This document shows positions 36,159 to 45,167 of a DNA stretch of 64,000 bases, piece after piece. Within the stretch, counting starts at the first letter, position 1. Every line of letters starts with the position of its first letter. Location of the stretch: contig CM029612.1 of NCBI GenBank assembly GCA_017311315.1, positions 17,305,125 through 17,369,124 on the forward strand, written 5' to 3'. Source of the DNA: Dendrocalamus latiflorus. Taxonomy: Eukaryota; Streptophyta; Magnoliopsida; Poales; Poaceae. Below the pieces are notes generated by a model. That model was not told the origin of the DNA, searched no databases, and saw only the letters and a program-made list of their open reading frames with translations. The position numbers and the translations under genes are program-made.

Positions 36159-38643
36159 ATGGCCGGTCAGGACGGTGCCCCCCGCCATCCCGGCAGCGGC
36201 TCCATATCTAGCCGGGACGAGTTGTCCTTCCCTTCTGTGGATTGCGAGCTGGTGCTGTGGGGGCGCTCGTGTGGAGACGAGCGGTGGGACGCCATGGAAT
36301 ACTCGGGTGGTCGCTGCTCCCGTGTGCTAGGGAAGAGCCGCGTGACCGAGGAGACGCTGCAGCGGCTTGTACGGGAAGGGAAGATCGAGGAGCGCGATGG
36401 GGCTCGCCTACCCCGCCGCGACGAGACGGAACCGAAGCCCCGGGAAACATAGGCAATCGTTTTTGTCATGTTCTTCGACGCCGGCCTTCAAATGCCCTCA
36501 ACGACATTTGTGGGCGAAGTCCTGCGGACCTACGGGTTGGAGCTAGCGCAGCTGACGCCAAACGCCGTAGTCCGCCTAGCCGTCTTCACATGGCCCATGC
36601 AGACGGAGGGCCGGCGTCCCAGCGCAAGCCTGTTCGCCATCCTGCACGACGCGTGCTGCCGACCCCGGAAGGTTGAGGGGGCTGTATCCAATTTTGGCAG
36701 CGTGGATTTCGTGCTACGAGAGTGCTGCACGACGCTGTTCCCTGCGCCGACCTGCTTGGAGATGTGGGAATCCGGCTGGATACGCCGATGGTTTTATTAC
36801 ATCGTGACTAGCAGGAGTGGTCCGCTGTGCCGAGGTGGGCCGATCTCGTTCAATAGCTCGCCAAGCGTGAAGCCGGAAGCTGATGACGCACGGAGGTTAT
36901 GGAGGCTTGCTGGCGTTGCACGTCGACTAAGCATGTGCGACTTGGCTGAAGACTTTACAATGTACGGGGTGGCGCCCCTCTCTGCCCGATGGAAGTACGG
37001 GCGACGGGGCGACGACCGAGAGGACGGGGTGCACCCGTCATTGTCTTGCCTGCCTCCGCCCTCCGCTCCTCGTAAGTTGCGCGGTGCGTTGGTACGCATC
37101 CCTTTGTGTCTGCGTAGCCCGTGGCTGACCGACTTGTTCCCTTTTATGCAGTGGCTCGGCTGAAAGATGCGGAGTGCGTGGTTGCGACGTTCCTGGGCCC
37201 GTACACACTCAAGGAGCACAAGCTGCGTGAGGCTGCAACCAAAACGGCGAAGCAGGGGCGGATAAACCGCACGTGCGAGGTTCTGCGCATTGCTGTGTCC
37301 GAGCGCGCGGTGCCGGCGGAGGCTCCCGCAAGGTCTTCAAGTCGTCGTCGTGGCGGCAGCCAAGCGGGAGTCGAGTCGTCCGCCGGCGCTGTTGAGCCCA
37401 TGAGTACGCCCCTCATGGTGCCGGAACCTGCCAACCCGGGGGAGGACGCCACTCTTGGCAGTGCTTTTCCACCCCCGGTGGTTGCCGAGGACGCGCCCGG
37501 GGTGGTAGGGACCGAAGGCACGACAGGAGCTACGGCTACCGACATCGCGGAAGAATCGCCCATGGAACCACCGGTGAAACGCCCTCGAGTCCGGTCCCCT
37601 GCACCTCCAAGGGGTCAGTACGGCGTTGCCGGCCCTATGCTTGGAGTTGCGGTGCCCGACGCGGCCGGCACGGCCGAAATGTCTTCTCGACCGCCTACCG
37701 AGGTACTCGCCCCCCAACTGGCGGTTGAACAAGCACCCCCTTCTGCCGCGGTAGAGGGTGCAGAAGGTAGGCGCGGTTCGCTTTCCTCGCACGACTTCGC
37801 GAAACTCTCCCCGATTTGCTCGCTCATTCCATCGACATCAGGCGAGACGAAGTCTCTCGGACGTGGTGAAGGATCGAGCAACGGGGGTGTGCGCGACGCG
37901 CCGGACCGTGAACAGGGTGTCCTGCAGGTGGCTGCCGCCGATGTGGCTGAAGTCTCCGTAGCCCCTGACGTGGCGGGGGCGGGGCTCGTCCTCTCCGACT
38001 TCCTCCCGCGCCTGGAGACGCTTCGCGCTTTTAATGAAGCCGCGGAGCGCGCCCGCGGCGGCTTTGACCAACAGCTGTTGTCGTCGTGCGAGGGAGACCA
38101 CCTGGCGCTCGCGCTGCGGGCCTCAGAGATAAGGGTAAGTGCGCTCGCGGGTGCTAGAGTACTGTCGGGCACCTGCAGACTCCTTTCTGCTATTTCCAGA
38201 CACTTGTCCTCGGCCACGCACTAGATGAGGCCCGCATTCGGGAGCGGAGAGCCCTGGAAGTCGATCTTCGTGCTGCGGATGACGCCCACGCCACGAAGGA
38301 CGAACAACTTCACGCGCTGGAAGGCGCCCTGGCGGCCGCGCAACAGGAGACCGAGGAGGTCCGGTGCGCCGCGGCGGAGGAACATACCTCCTTTTTGCAG
38401 CAGATCGCCACGCTAGAGGAGGAGAAAGCCCAGTTGGTGAAGTCTCTTGCAGAGAAGGACCACGCCCTGGACAATGCATCCACGTCGTCGTGGAGGGCGA
38501 TGGAGTCTCTGAACCGGGCCCTCCAGGGCCTATGCGTCGACGTGCCGGACGCTGCCCACGGGCCGGGGGACTTGGCGGAGACGCTCGGGCTGGTCGAGGA
38601 AGGGGCCGGCGATGCTCTCCGCAGTGCCATGACCTTCGGCTAG
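36159..38643 (+). CDS. Antisense three-exon gene of the Tat element (gypsy-type 'Transposase_28' domain)
   Basis: Runs opposite to gag-pol. Exons 36159-37071, 37152-38134 and 38200-38643; introns have GTAAGT donors and TTTTATGCAG and TATTTCCAG acceptors, and both keep the frame, giving 779 codons. The start context is ACAATGG. Residues ~100-260 match what I know as the 'putative gypsy type transposon' domain (PF04195; TFVGEVLRTYGLELAQLTPN, RLAVFTWPMQ). The middle is low-complexity with a basic KRPR run, perhaps nuclear. The C-terminus (exon 3) is a coiled coil (ATLEEEKAQLVKSLAEKDHA). One TAG at 36450-36452 interrupts exon 1, so this copy is nearly but not fully open. The role is unknown; extra antisense ORFs are known in plant Tat elements. 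Confidence 0.8.
37072..37151 (+). other. Predicted intron 1 of the antisense gene
   Basis: 80 nt, GTAAGTTG at the donor and TTTTATGCAG at the acceptor. Exon 1 ends one base into a codon and exon 2 supplies the other two, so the frame used at 36468-37071 continues into that used at 37152-38134. Confidence 0.75.
38135..38199 (+). other. Predicted intron 2 of the antisense gene
   Basis: 65 nt, GTAAGTGC donor and CTATTTCCAG acceptor, between codons. It joins the frame of exon 2 to the coiled-coil frame ending at 38643. It contains stops in the exon-2 frame, so without splicing the coiled coil would be lost. Confidence 0.75.
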
Positions 38644-39135
38644 CATTGCGGCTTCCTCGGCGCCTGCCTCGCCCTCGCCATGCTTCATACTCATGGGTGT
38701 AGACATGTCCATGAGCTGGCGAACCCTCACCTGGACCTTCCTGCCCGGCCGGAGGCGATGTCGGACGCCATTCGCTTTACCGAACCCGACCTCCGAAACT
38801 TCCACCGACGGATCTGGGGCTATGTCGGGGAGGACGCAGCCAGGGTTGCAGTGCGACAAACGCTGCACGGGGGCGGGGACCTCCTCCGCTGGCTCGAAGG
38901 AGTTCCCCGGCGCCAAGATGGCAGCGTAGGCCCACCGACACCGCCACCACGCGAGGGATGAACGGCTGGTTAGGGGAGTGGTGTAGTGTGCGCTCCTGTT
39001 TATGGCCATGTAACCCGGACATCTTTTGCGGTGAATCGAAGTAGCACCTGTTCTTAATGCTGTATGCTGTTTTTATGCTCCGAGGAGTACGCGCAGGAGT
39101 AGCGCCTGTGCGTGCGCGGGATCCGTGTCTTATTT

Positions 39136-39369
39136 AGAGTCCGTAGACTGGCGCGTGCGGAGGCGGGCCTCGATGCTACGACTTCATTTAGAGTCCGTAG
39201 ACTGGCGCGTGCGGAGGCAGACCTCGACGCCACGACTTCATTTAGAGTCCGTAGACTGGCGCGTGCGGAGGCGGACCTCGACGCTACGACTTCATTTAAA
39301 GTCCGTAGACTGGCGCGTGCGGAGGCGGACCTCGACGCTACGACTTCATTTAAAGTCCGTAGACTGGCG
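39136..39369. repeat. 54-bp tandem array between convergent genes
   Basis: Unit starts at 39136, 39190, 39244, 39298 and 39352; the period is exactly 54 bp (18 codons), about 4.3 copies, with one to five differences between units (for example AGAGTCC to AAAGTCC in the last two). Lies between the stop of the antisense gene (38643) and the stop of pol (39512), i.e. in the 3' untranslated region of both. Both strands stay open across it because the period is a multiple of three. Confidence 0.95.
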
Positions 39370-39511
39370 TACCTACGCGCGGGGGTGTTGCTCTGAACAT
39401 TGCGGCCAGACACTGTTACCTTGGGAAACAGCGAGCTTTATTGAACTCCCGTTTGCGCGGGCGAGCATCGTACAAGGAGGGGCTAATGCCATTATAATTT
39501 TCGTCCTGCTT

Positions 39512-40504
39512 CTAGGCGTAATATCGCCGTAACTTGTCCGCGTTCCATGTGTGGTGGAGGGTTTGTCCCTCAAGTGTGGCGAGGCGGTATGCTCCCTTCT
39601 GTAACGCTTCCACCACGATGTATGGACCTTCCCACTTGGACTCTAGCTTGCCGACGGTCTCCGCATGGAGCGCCGTTCTGAGGACGAGGTCCCCAGGGTT
39701 GAACCTTCGCGGATATATGGATCGGTCTCGAGTAGGTACTGTCTGGCGTGCGTACTTTTCGACATGTTGGGCCGCGCTCGCCCGCGCCCCATTGAGGAGG
39801 TCCAAGGATACGCGACGCTCCTCGTCGGGCGCTTGGACGAGGACCCTCCGCGATCCAGCCTTAATTTCTTCAGGCGTCACTGCCTCATCCCCAAAAAGGA
39901 GCTTGAAAGGCGTGAACCCCGTCGGGCGCATTACGGTTGTGCGAAGGGACCAGAGGACGCTGTGAAGCTCGCTCGGCCACCTGCCCTTCGGCAGCCCGAC
40001 TAGGCATTTTTTGATGGCGATGGAGATGGCGCCGTTCGCCCTTTCGACTGCTCCGTTGGACTGGGGGTGCCCAACCGAGGCGAACCGAAGCGTGATGCCC
40101 ATGTCGTCGCAGAACTCCTTGAATGGGGTGGCATCAACTTGCAGGCCGTTGTCGACGGTGAGTTCCCTGGGCACGCCGAAGCGACATATGATGTTCTGCC
40201 AGAGGAAACGCTGCATGGCAGCCGAGGTTATCCTGGCTAGGGCTACCGCCTCCGACCACCTGGAAAAGTATTCCAGCGCGACTACCACGAACCGCAGGTC
40301 CCCTGGGGCTCAGGGGAGTGGTCCCACTATGTCGACGCCCCAGCGTGCCAACGGCCATACCGAGGGAATAGGGTTGAGGTTCATCGGGGGCCTGCGGATG
40401 ATGCGTCCCATCCACTGGCACCCCTGGCACCGACGCACGAGGTCCTGGGCGTCCGTGATGGCAGTTGGCCAGTAAAAGCCTTGCCTGAATGCCTTGCCGA
40501 CCAA
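39512..40504 (-). pseudogene. Tat element integrase (broken)
   Basis: Zinc-binding half at 40504-40310 (FYWPTAITDAQDLVRRCQGC, then WGVDIVGPLP with the first catalytic Asp). Catalytic core and C-terminus at 40288-39512: the second Asp is in ELTVDNGLQ and the Glu in NGAVERAN, so the DDE set is present. The C-terminal GPYIVVEALQKGAYRL part is intact to the stop at 39512. A TGA at 40307-40309, where relatives have Arg, splits the two. Upstream, the frame is lost between RNase H and this domain near 40620. Integrase would insert the DNA copy. Confidence 0.9.
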
Positions 40505-40619
40505 TGACCTCGGGGCGAGATGAGACCCGCATGCCCCGCGTGGATCTCCGCAAGGAGCTTCTTCCCTTCTTCGCGGGAGAGGCAGCGTAGGAGCGGTGCG
40601 CAGACGCCCTATTTGTAGA

Positions 40620-41426
40620 GCGTCCCTTCAAACACCTGGAAGGATCTGGCACGGTGCTGCAGAGCTCGGTGTGGTCCTCTGGCTTGGCGATGCCCTGCAG
40701 GAAATTGAAGATAGGCTCTCGCCAGTCGCCCTGTTGGGAGATGTGGTGAACGAGGGCCGCGTCCCGGTTGTCCTGCGCGATGGTCGCCTGCGGCAACACT
40801 TCATAAAACGCCCTGTCAGAGGGTGGCAGTTGTTGGCTGGCCGCCTTCGCGAGAGCTTCGGCCTGCTCATTTTCCGCGCGAGGGATGGCCTTGACCGTGA
40901 CGCCCAAGAAATGCCTTTCCCTCGCTCTTACAGCCGCGAGGTATTTGGCTAACTCAGGGTCCTTGGCTTGGTATGACTTGTCTACATGGCCTGCCACCAA
41001 ACGTGAGTCCGTGCGGACGAGCACTCGCAGCGCACCAACTGCCTTGAGCTTCGTCAGGCCGAAGAGCAGCGCTTCATACTCAGCTGTGTTGTTGGTGGCC
41101 GGGAACGCGAGGCGCGCCGAGTATAGCAGGCGCTGCCCCTCGGGCGTAACAATTACTGCGCCTATGCCCATGCCCGCGACGCCGTAAGCTCCGTCACTGG
41201 TGAGAGTCCAGACCGGGTCGTCGTGCTTCTGGGCGGGCTGAGCCGGTGGAGTCCATTCTGCGAGGAAGTCGACGAGGACTTGAGATTTGATTGCAGTCTG
41301 CAAGGCGTATGTCAGGGAGAACGGGGCAAGCTCGGCAGCCCACTTGCCGATGCGCCCCGTGGACTCCTTATTGTGCAACATCTCTGCCAGGGGGAATGAG
41401 GAAGGCACTGTGATCGGGTGGGCCAA
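40620..41426 (-). pseudogene. Tat element second (archaeal-type) RNase H
   Basis: Follows the Gypsy RNase H. It shows LTSDGAYGVAGMGIGAVI, NNTAEYEALLFGLTKLKA and VRTDSRLVAGHVDKS, with the first three acidic catalytic residues. The last motif reads ENEQAEALAKAAS, with Glu where relatives have Asp. This extra RNase H is the defining trait of the Tat lineage. The frame runs on into out-of-frame integrase sequence after about 40620, which shows a frameshift. Confidence 0.88.
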
Positions 41427-41435
41427 AAAATAATG

Positions 41436-42512
41436 TCAAAGTTTCCTGGAGGCCATGACCAATGCGTAGGCTAGCTTTTCCAGCTCCGTATATCTTGTCT
41501 TGGCGCCTTGGAGGGCTTCGGAGACGAAGTATACGGGCCGCTGTATGGCGCCTTCCTCTAGGACGAGAACAGCACTGACCACTGTGACCGACGGGGCCAG
41601 ATAGAGCAAGAGGGGAGCCTCTAGTGCTGGGGCGACCAGAGTGGGGAGGCTCGCTAGGTGTTTCTTGAGCTCGTTGAAGGCCTCCGCACAGTCGCTATCC
41701 CAGCGAAATCCGTCGCACCCGCGAAGTGTCTTGAAGAATGGCAAACCCCGCTCTGCCGCCCTGGATAGGAAGCGGCTCAGGGCTGCCATGCGGCCCGCCA
41801 GCCTCTGGACCTCCCTCGTCGTCTTGGGAGGCTCCATGCCCAGGATGGCCTCAACCTTGTCGGGATTCGCCTGGATGCCCCGTCCGGACACGAGGAAGCC
41901 CAGCAATTTTCCCGCCTGGACGCCGAAGACACATTTGTCGGGGTTGAGCTTGATGCCGGCCTTCCTGAGGTTGTCGAAGGTCTCCTGGAGGTCCCGGCCG
42001 TGCAAAGCGAGCTGCCGGGTTTTGACTACTACGTCGTTGACGTAGGCTTCCACGTTCCTCTCGAGCTGGGCGGCGAGGGCAAGTGCAACGAGGCGGGTGA
42101 AGGTAGCGCCTGCGTTCTTTAGGCCGAAGGGCATTCTGACGAAGCAGAAGGTCCCAATTGGTGTGATGAAACTGGTCTTGTCCTCGTCGTCTTCGGCCAT
42201 GTATACCTGATGATAACCAGAGTAAGCATCCAGGAAACTCATTAGCTCACACCCGGTGGTAGCATCGACCAATTGGTCGATGCGTGGCAGGGGGTAATTG
42301 TTCTTTGGGCACGCCTTGTTGAGTGCCGTGAAGTCGATGCACATACGCCAGGCCCCGCTGGCTTTCTTGACCAATACGGGGTTGGCGAGCCACTCTGGGT
42401 GGTGGACCTCGCGGATGACCCCGGCCCAGAGGAGTTTCGCCACCTCCAGCTTGGCCGCCTGCTGCCGATCCATGGACATATGGCGAAGCTTCTGTTTGAT
42501 CGGCTTGGCCAC
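41436..42512 (-). pseudogene. Tat element reverse transcriptase and RNase H (broken)
   Basis: Complete fingers-palm order: WRMCIDFTALNKACPKNNYP, SFLDAYSGYHQV, FVRMPFGLKNAGATF, then the catalytic box as AYVNDVVVKT. The usual box is YVDD; here the first of the two Asp is Asn (AAC at about 42034), so the enzyme should be inactive. RNase H-like connection follows (RPVYFVSEALQGAKTRY). A TGA at 41436-41438 cuts the frame just before HYFLAHPI. The N-terminal join to protease is also lost, by a deletion with frame change near 42500. Confidence 0.92.
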
Positions 42513-42529
42513 GCAAAAATGTCGGCGTT

Positions 42530-43200
42530 GTCCCGGAGCACTTGGAGTAGATCTCGCTCGACCTCCGTAGGGAGCCCCTCGCCAATGGACACAAACTGCC
42601 CCTCCGCCTGGAGCGGCACCTTTTTGACTCCACCTTCGGGCCGAGGCTTAGGCGTCCATCCCGGAGCGGAGGGCGTGTCGCCAAGCATGCCCGAGAGGGT
42701 GTGCACCGGGCGGTGTAAGTTCCGGCTGCTGACTTCGACGCGTCTGGCGAGGTCCTGGTCGCCGAAGACAGTGATCACGCCCTCCGGGCCTGGGAGCTTC
42801 ATGCATAAGAAGGCATGGTGCGGGACCGCCTCGAGGGAATTGATGGCGGGCCGTCCCAATATGATGTTGTAGGGGTGCGGGATGTCCACGACGTCGAAGA
42901 TGACGTGCGCGCTTCGGGTGTTATTCCCCTGGCGGAATGTAACTGGAAGGGACACGTGCCCTATGGCCTCCAGCGGTTGGCCTCCGAAGCCTTGAAGTGG
43001 TGCTCCTGATTGCTCTAGGTGGCTTCGGGGGATTCCCATTCGTTCGAGGGCCCCTGCGAATAGAATATTCGCAGAGCTCCCCCGTCGACGAGGATGCGCC
43101 TGACATCATGGCCTGCGATGTGAGCCTGGATGACTAGAGGGTCTTGGTGAGGGAACTCCACACCCCTGGCGTCATCCAGGGTAAAGGTGATGTTGCGGGG
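42530..43200 (-). pseudogene. Tat element protease region (frameshifted)
   Basis: The frame 43458-43015 ends with VIQAHIAGHDVRRILVDGG, the active-site strand. The frame 43039-42530 continues with MGIPRSHLEQSGAPLQGFGG and the later PYNIILGRPAI motif of Gypsy proteases. The switch lies at a run of five G near 43085: one base is missing against the frame expected from the family. The protein motif VDGG is usual for Tat elements. Confidence 0.85.
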
Positions 43201-44863
43201 CGGCACCCACGGCTGTGACTGCTCCAAGGGGGCCCCTGATAAGGAGCCTCCGGTAATGACGCTGATGGTGCGGTGCCGTACGCCTTCTTTGGCGGAGGCT
43301 TGCAGGGAGTCACCCCTTGGCTGCCGCTCCTGGACTTCTGCCCGGGGCCTGGGGGTGAGGCCCGAGCTTCGGCCACCACCCGTCGCAGTTGCGTGACCGC
43401 GGTGCACGCCTTCGTGTAGTGATCGCCGTAACCATGCACCTCGCACCACTTGCCGCAATTCCGAAGCTCTTGCTCCGCCCGGGGCCGCTCGTCATGACCG
43501 GGTCCGCCTTCACATCCCCGGCCCTCTTTCCACGACATGGGGGCGAGCTCCCGAAGGGCATTTCTGATGCCGAGGACATGGCGAGCCTTTTGTGATCTGC
43601 GCCGGTGAAGCCGGGGCTTGCGCGTGCTCCTTGACGAGCCTTCCGGCTCCCCGGGGCCGTCGCTTTTGGGAGTGTCCTCCCGGGGTTGTCGACTCCGGCC
43701 CTGCTTCGGGGAACCATCGCCTACCTCCTCCTTGCATGGCAAGCGCTTCACGTGGGTGAGGTCGGGAGCGGGGGCGTTGCGTCTTCGCGCATCTTCCTTG
43801 GCCCGCGCATACCCTTCCATTTTGTCGAAGAGCTTGGCGACTGTCTTGATAGGCTTGCGCGCGTTGTATTCGGCCAGGGGGCCCGGGCGGAGGCCCTGTA
43901 TGGCCGTGTTGATGACGGTTGTCTCGTTAACGTCCTTGACCTGGCATCGCACTTTCGTGAAGCGCTTGAAATAGTCCCGGAGCCTTTCCGAAGGTTTCTG
44001 CTTCACGGCGAAGAGTTGGTCCGCGTCGACTTGCTCAGCGTAGTTCCCTTGAAAGTTGTTGTGAAGACAGTCGCGGATCTGCTCCCATGCGTAGATGGAG
44101 TTTGGCTTTATAGTGAAAAACCAGGAAAGCGCCACTCCTTGCAACGCGAGGGGGAGTCCCTTCGCCTTTGTGGCGTCGTCGCCACCCGCGGCTTCGATTG
44201 CGGTTTCGTAGACACGCACGAACTCGCAGGGGTCCGTATCGCCTTTATATGGCTTGACGACATTGGGGAACTTGAAGTCTTTGGGCCACGCCGTCTGCTG
44301 TAATCCTGCCAATAGCGGAGACCCTGAATCGACGCGCCGCAGCGGCACGCGGCCGGACGTGGGAGCGTCGCGGCTGTCTGCCCTTTCTGGCGCGGGCTCT
44401 GGGGGCGATCACTGGCGCGGCCTGTTGGCTCCGAACCTCTTGTACGTCGCGGACGGCCCCGCGGAGATCCTCCAGCTCCTGATGGAACGCTTTGAGGGCC
44501 GCCAGCAGCACGGGTACGACTGCCTCACGAGCTCCCGAGCTGCCGGTTGCTCCGTTGTGGCTATCTCCAACCGCCCGGTCCGCGCTACCGCCGAGCGTTG
44601 CGGCTAGAGCGGCAAGGTTGTTCGCTGTCGCGTCGGTGGGGTCGGCCGTCGCAGCGCCAGTGGCGGGGTCGGTCGTCGCCGCGCCGATGACGGGGTTGGT
44701 CGCCGCCACGCGGGTGTCGACGTCCTCGACCACCACACCTGCGTCGTCGCCCGCACCCATACGACGAAGCTTGCTGTCTTCGCCGCCGCCCTGGTGCCCA
44801 TACGACGCTCCGACCCAGCCGCCTTCTTTCCCTTCGCCGCCGCCGACGAAGCTTTTTCCGGTG
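43134..44863 (-). pseudogene. Tat element gag (broken)
   Basis: The long frame 44348-43134 carries the retrotransposon gag domain (PLALQGVALSWFFTIKPNSI, AVKQKPSERLRDYFKRF) and a CCHC-like knuckle near 43440 (CGKWCEVHGYGDHYTKAC). The upstream part lies in other frames (44760-44245, and from an ATG at about 44863), so at least two frameshifts are present near 44350 and 44770. Gag would form particles. The N-terminal part is low-complexity Ala/Thr/Asp. Confidence 0.85.
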
Positions 44864-44898
44864 CCATCCTTCTTCGGACTTCAGGCTTGCTCCTGTTC

Positions 44899-44918
44899 TC
44901 CCCACGGACGGCGCCAAC
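44899..44918 (-). promoter_or_regulatory. Primer binding site of the Tat element
   Basis: Next to the 5' LTR end the minus strand reads GTTGGCGCCGTCCGTGGGGA. TGGCGCCGT matches the 3' end complement of tRNA-Asp, the primer type used by several Tat elements; the later bases match less well. Confidence 0.65.
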
Positions 44919-45167
44919 TGTTGTGGCTACAGACCAAACAGAGAGAGAGATGGTAGTGGAGAGTTGGGAGACAATGACAGTAATGGCTTGGGTCTCCCCC
45001 CATGGCCTGTATTCCATATATATATACATGGGGAGTGCTTTTACAATTATACCCTTACATCTGAGTATCCCCTTCAGGGGCACTTATGTCATTACACATG
45101 GCCCATTCTGGGCTTTATAACCTTCTACCAGGCCTGCTGGGTTTAGATGGGGGCCACCCCTACAACA
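44919..45167 (-). mobile_element. Tat element 5' LTR (249 bp)
   Basis: Same ends as the other LTR. Differences: 8 bp fewer in the TA run, G for A in AGTRCTTTTAC, G for A in CAGGRGCAC, and A for G in TTTAGRTGGGG. About 1.2% substitutions. Confidence 0.95.

Noticed and set aside
37144..38217. Minus-strand frames (139, 151 and 200 codons) opposite the antisense gene
   Set aside because: GC-rich shadows of the plus-strand exons; no gag-pol similarity and no continuity with pol, which stops at 39512.
39136..39369. CRISPR-like array
   Set aside because: Contiguous 54-bp units without unique spacers, in a plant retrotransposon; a plain tandem repeat.
43686..44303. 205-codon plus-strand frame opposite gag
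   Set aside because: Shadow of the gag coding strand; no domain and no promoter or splice signals seen.
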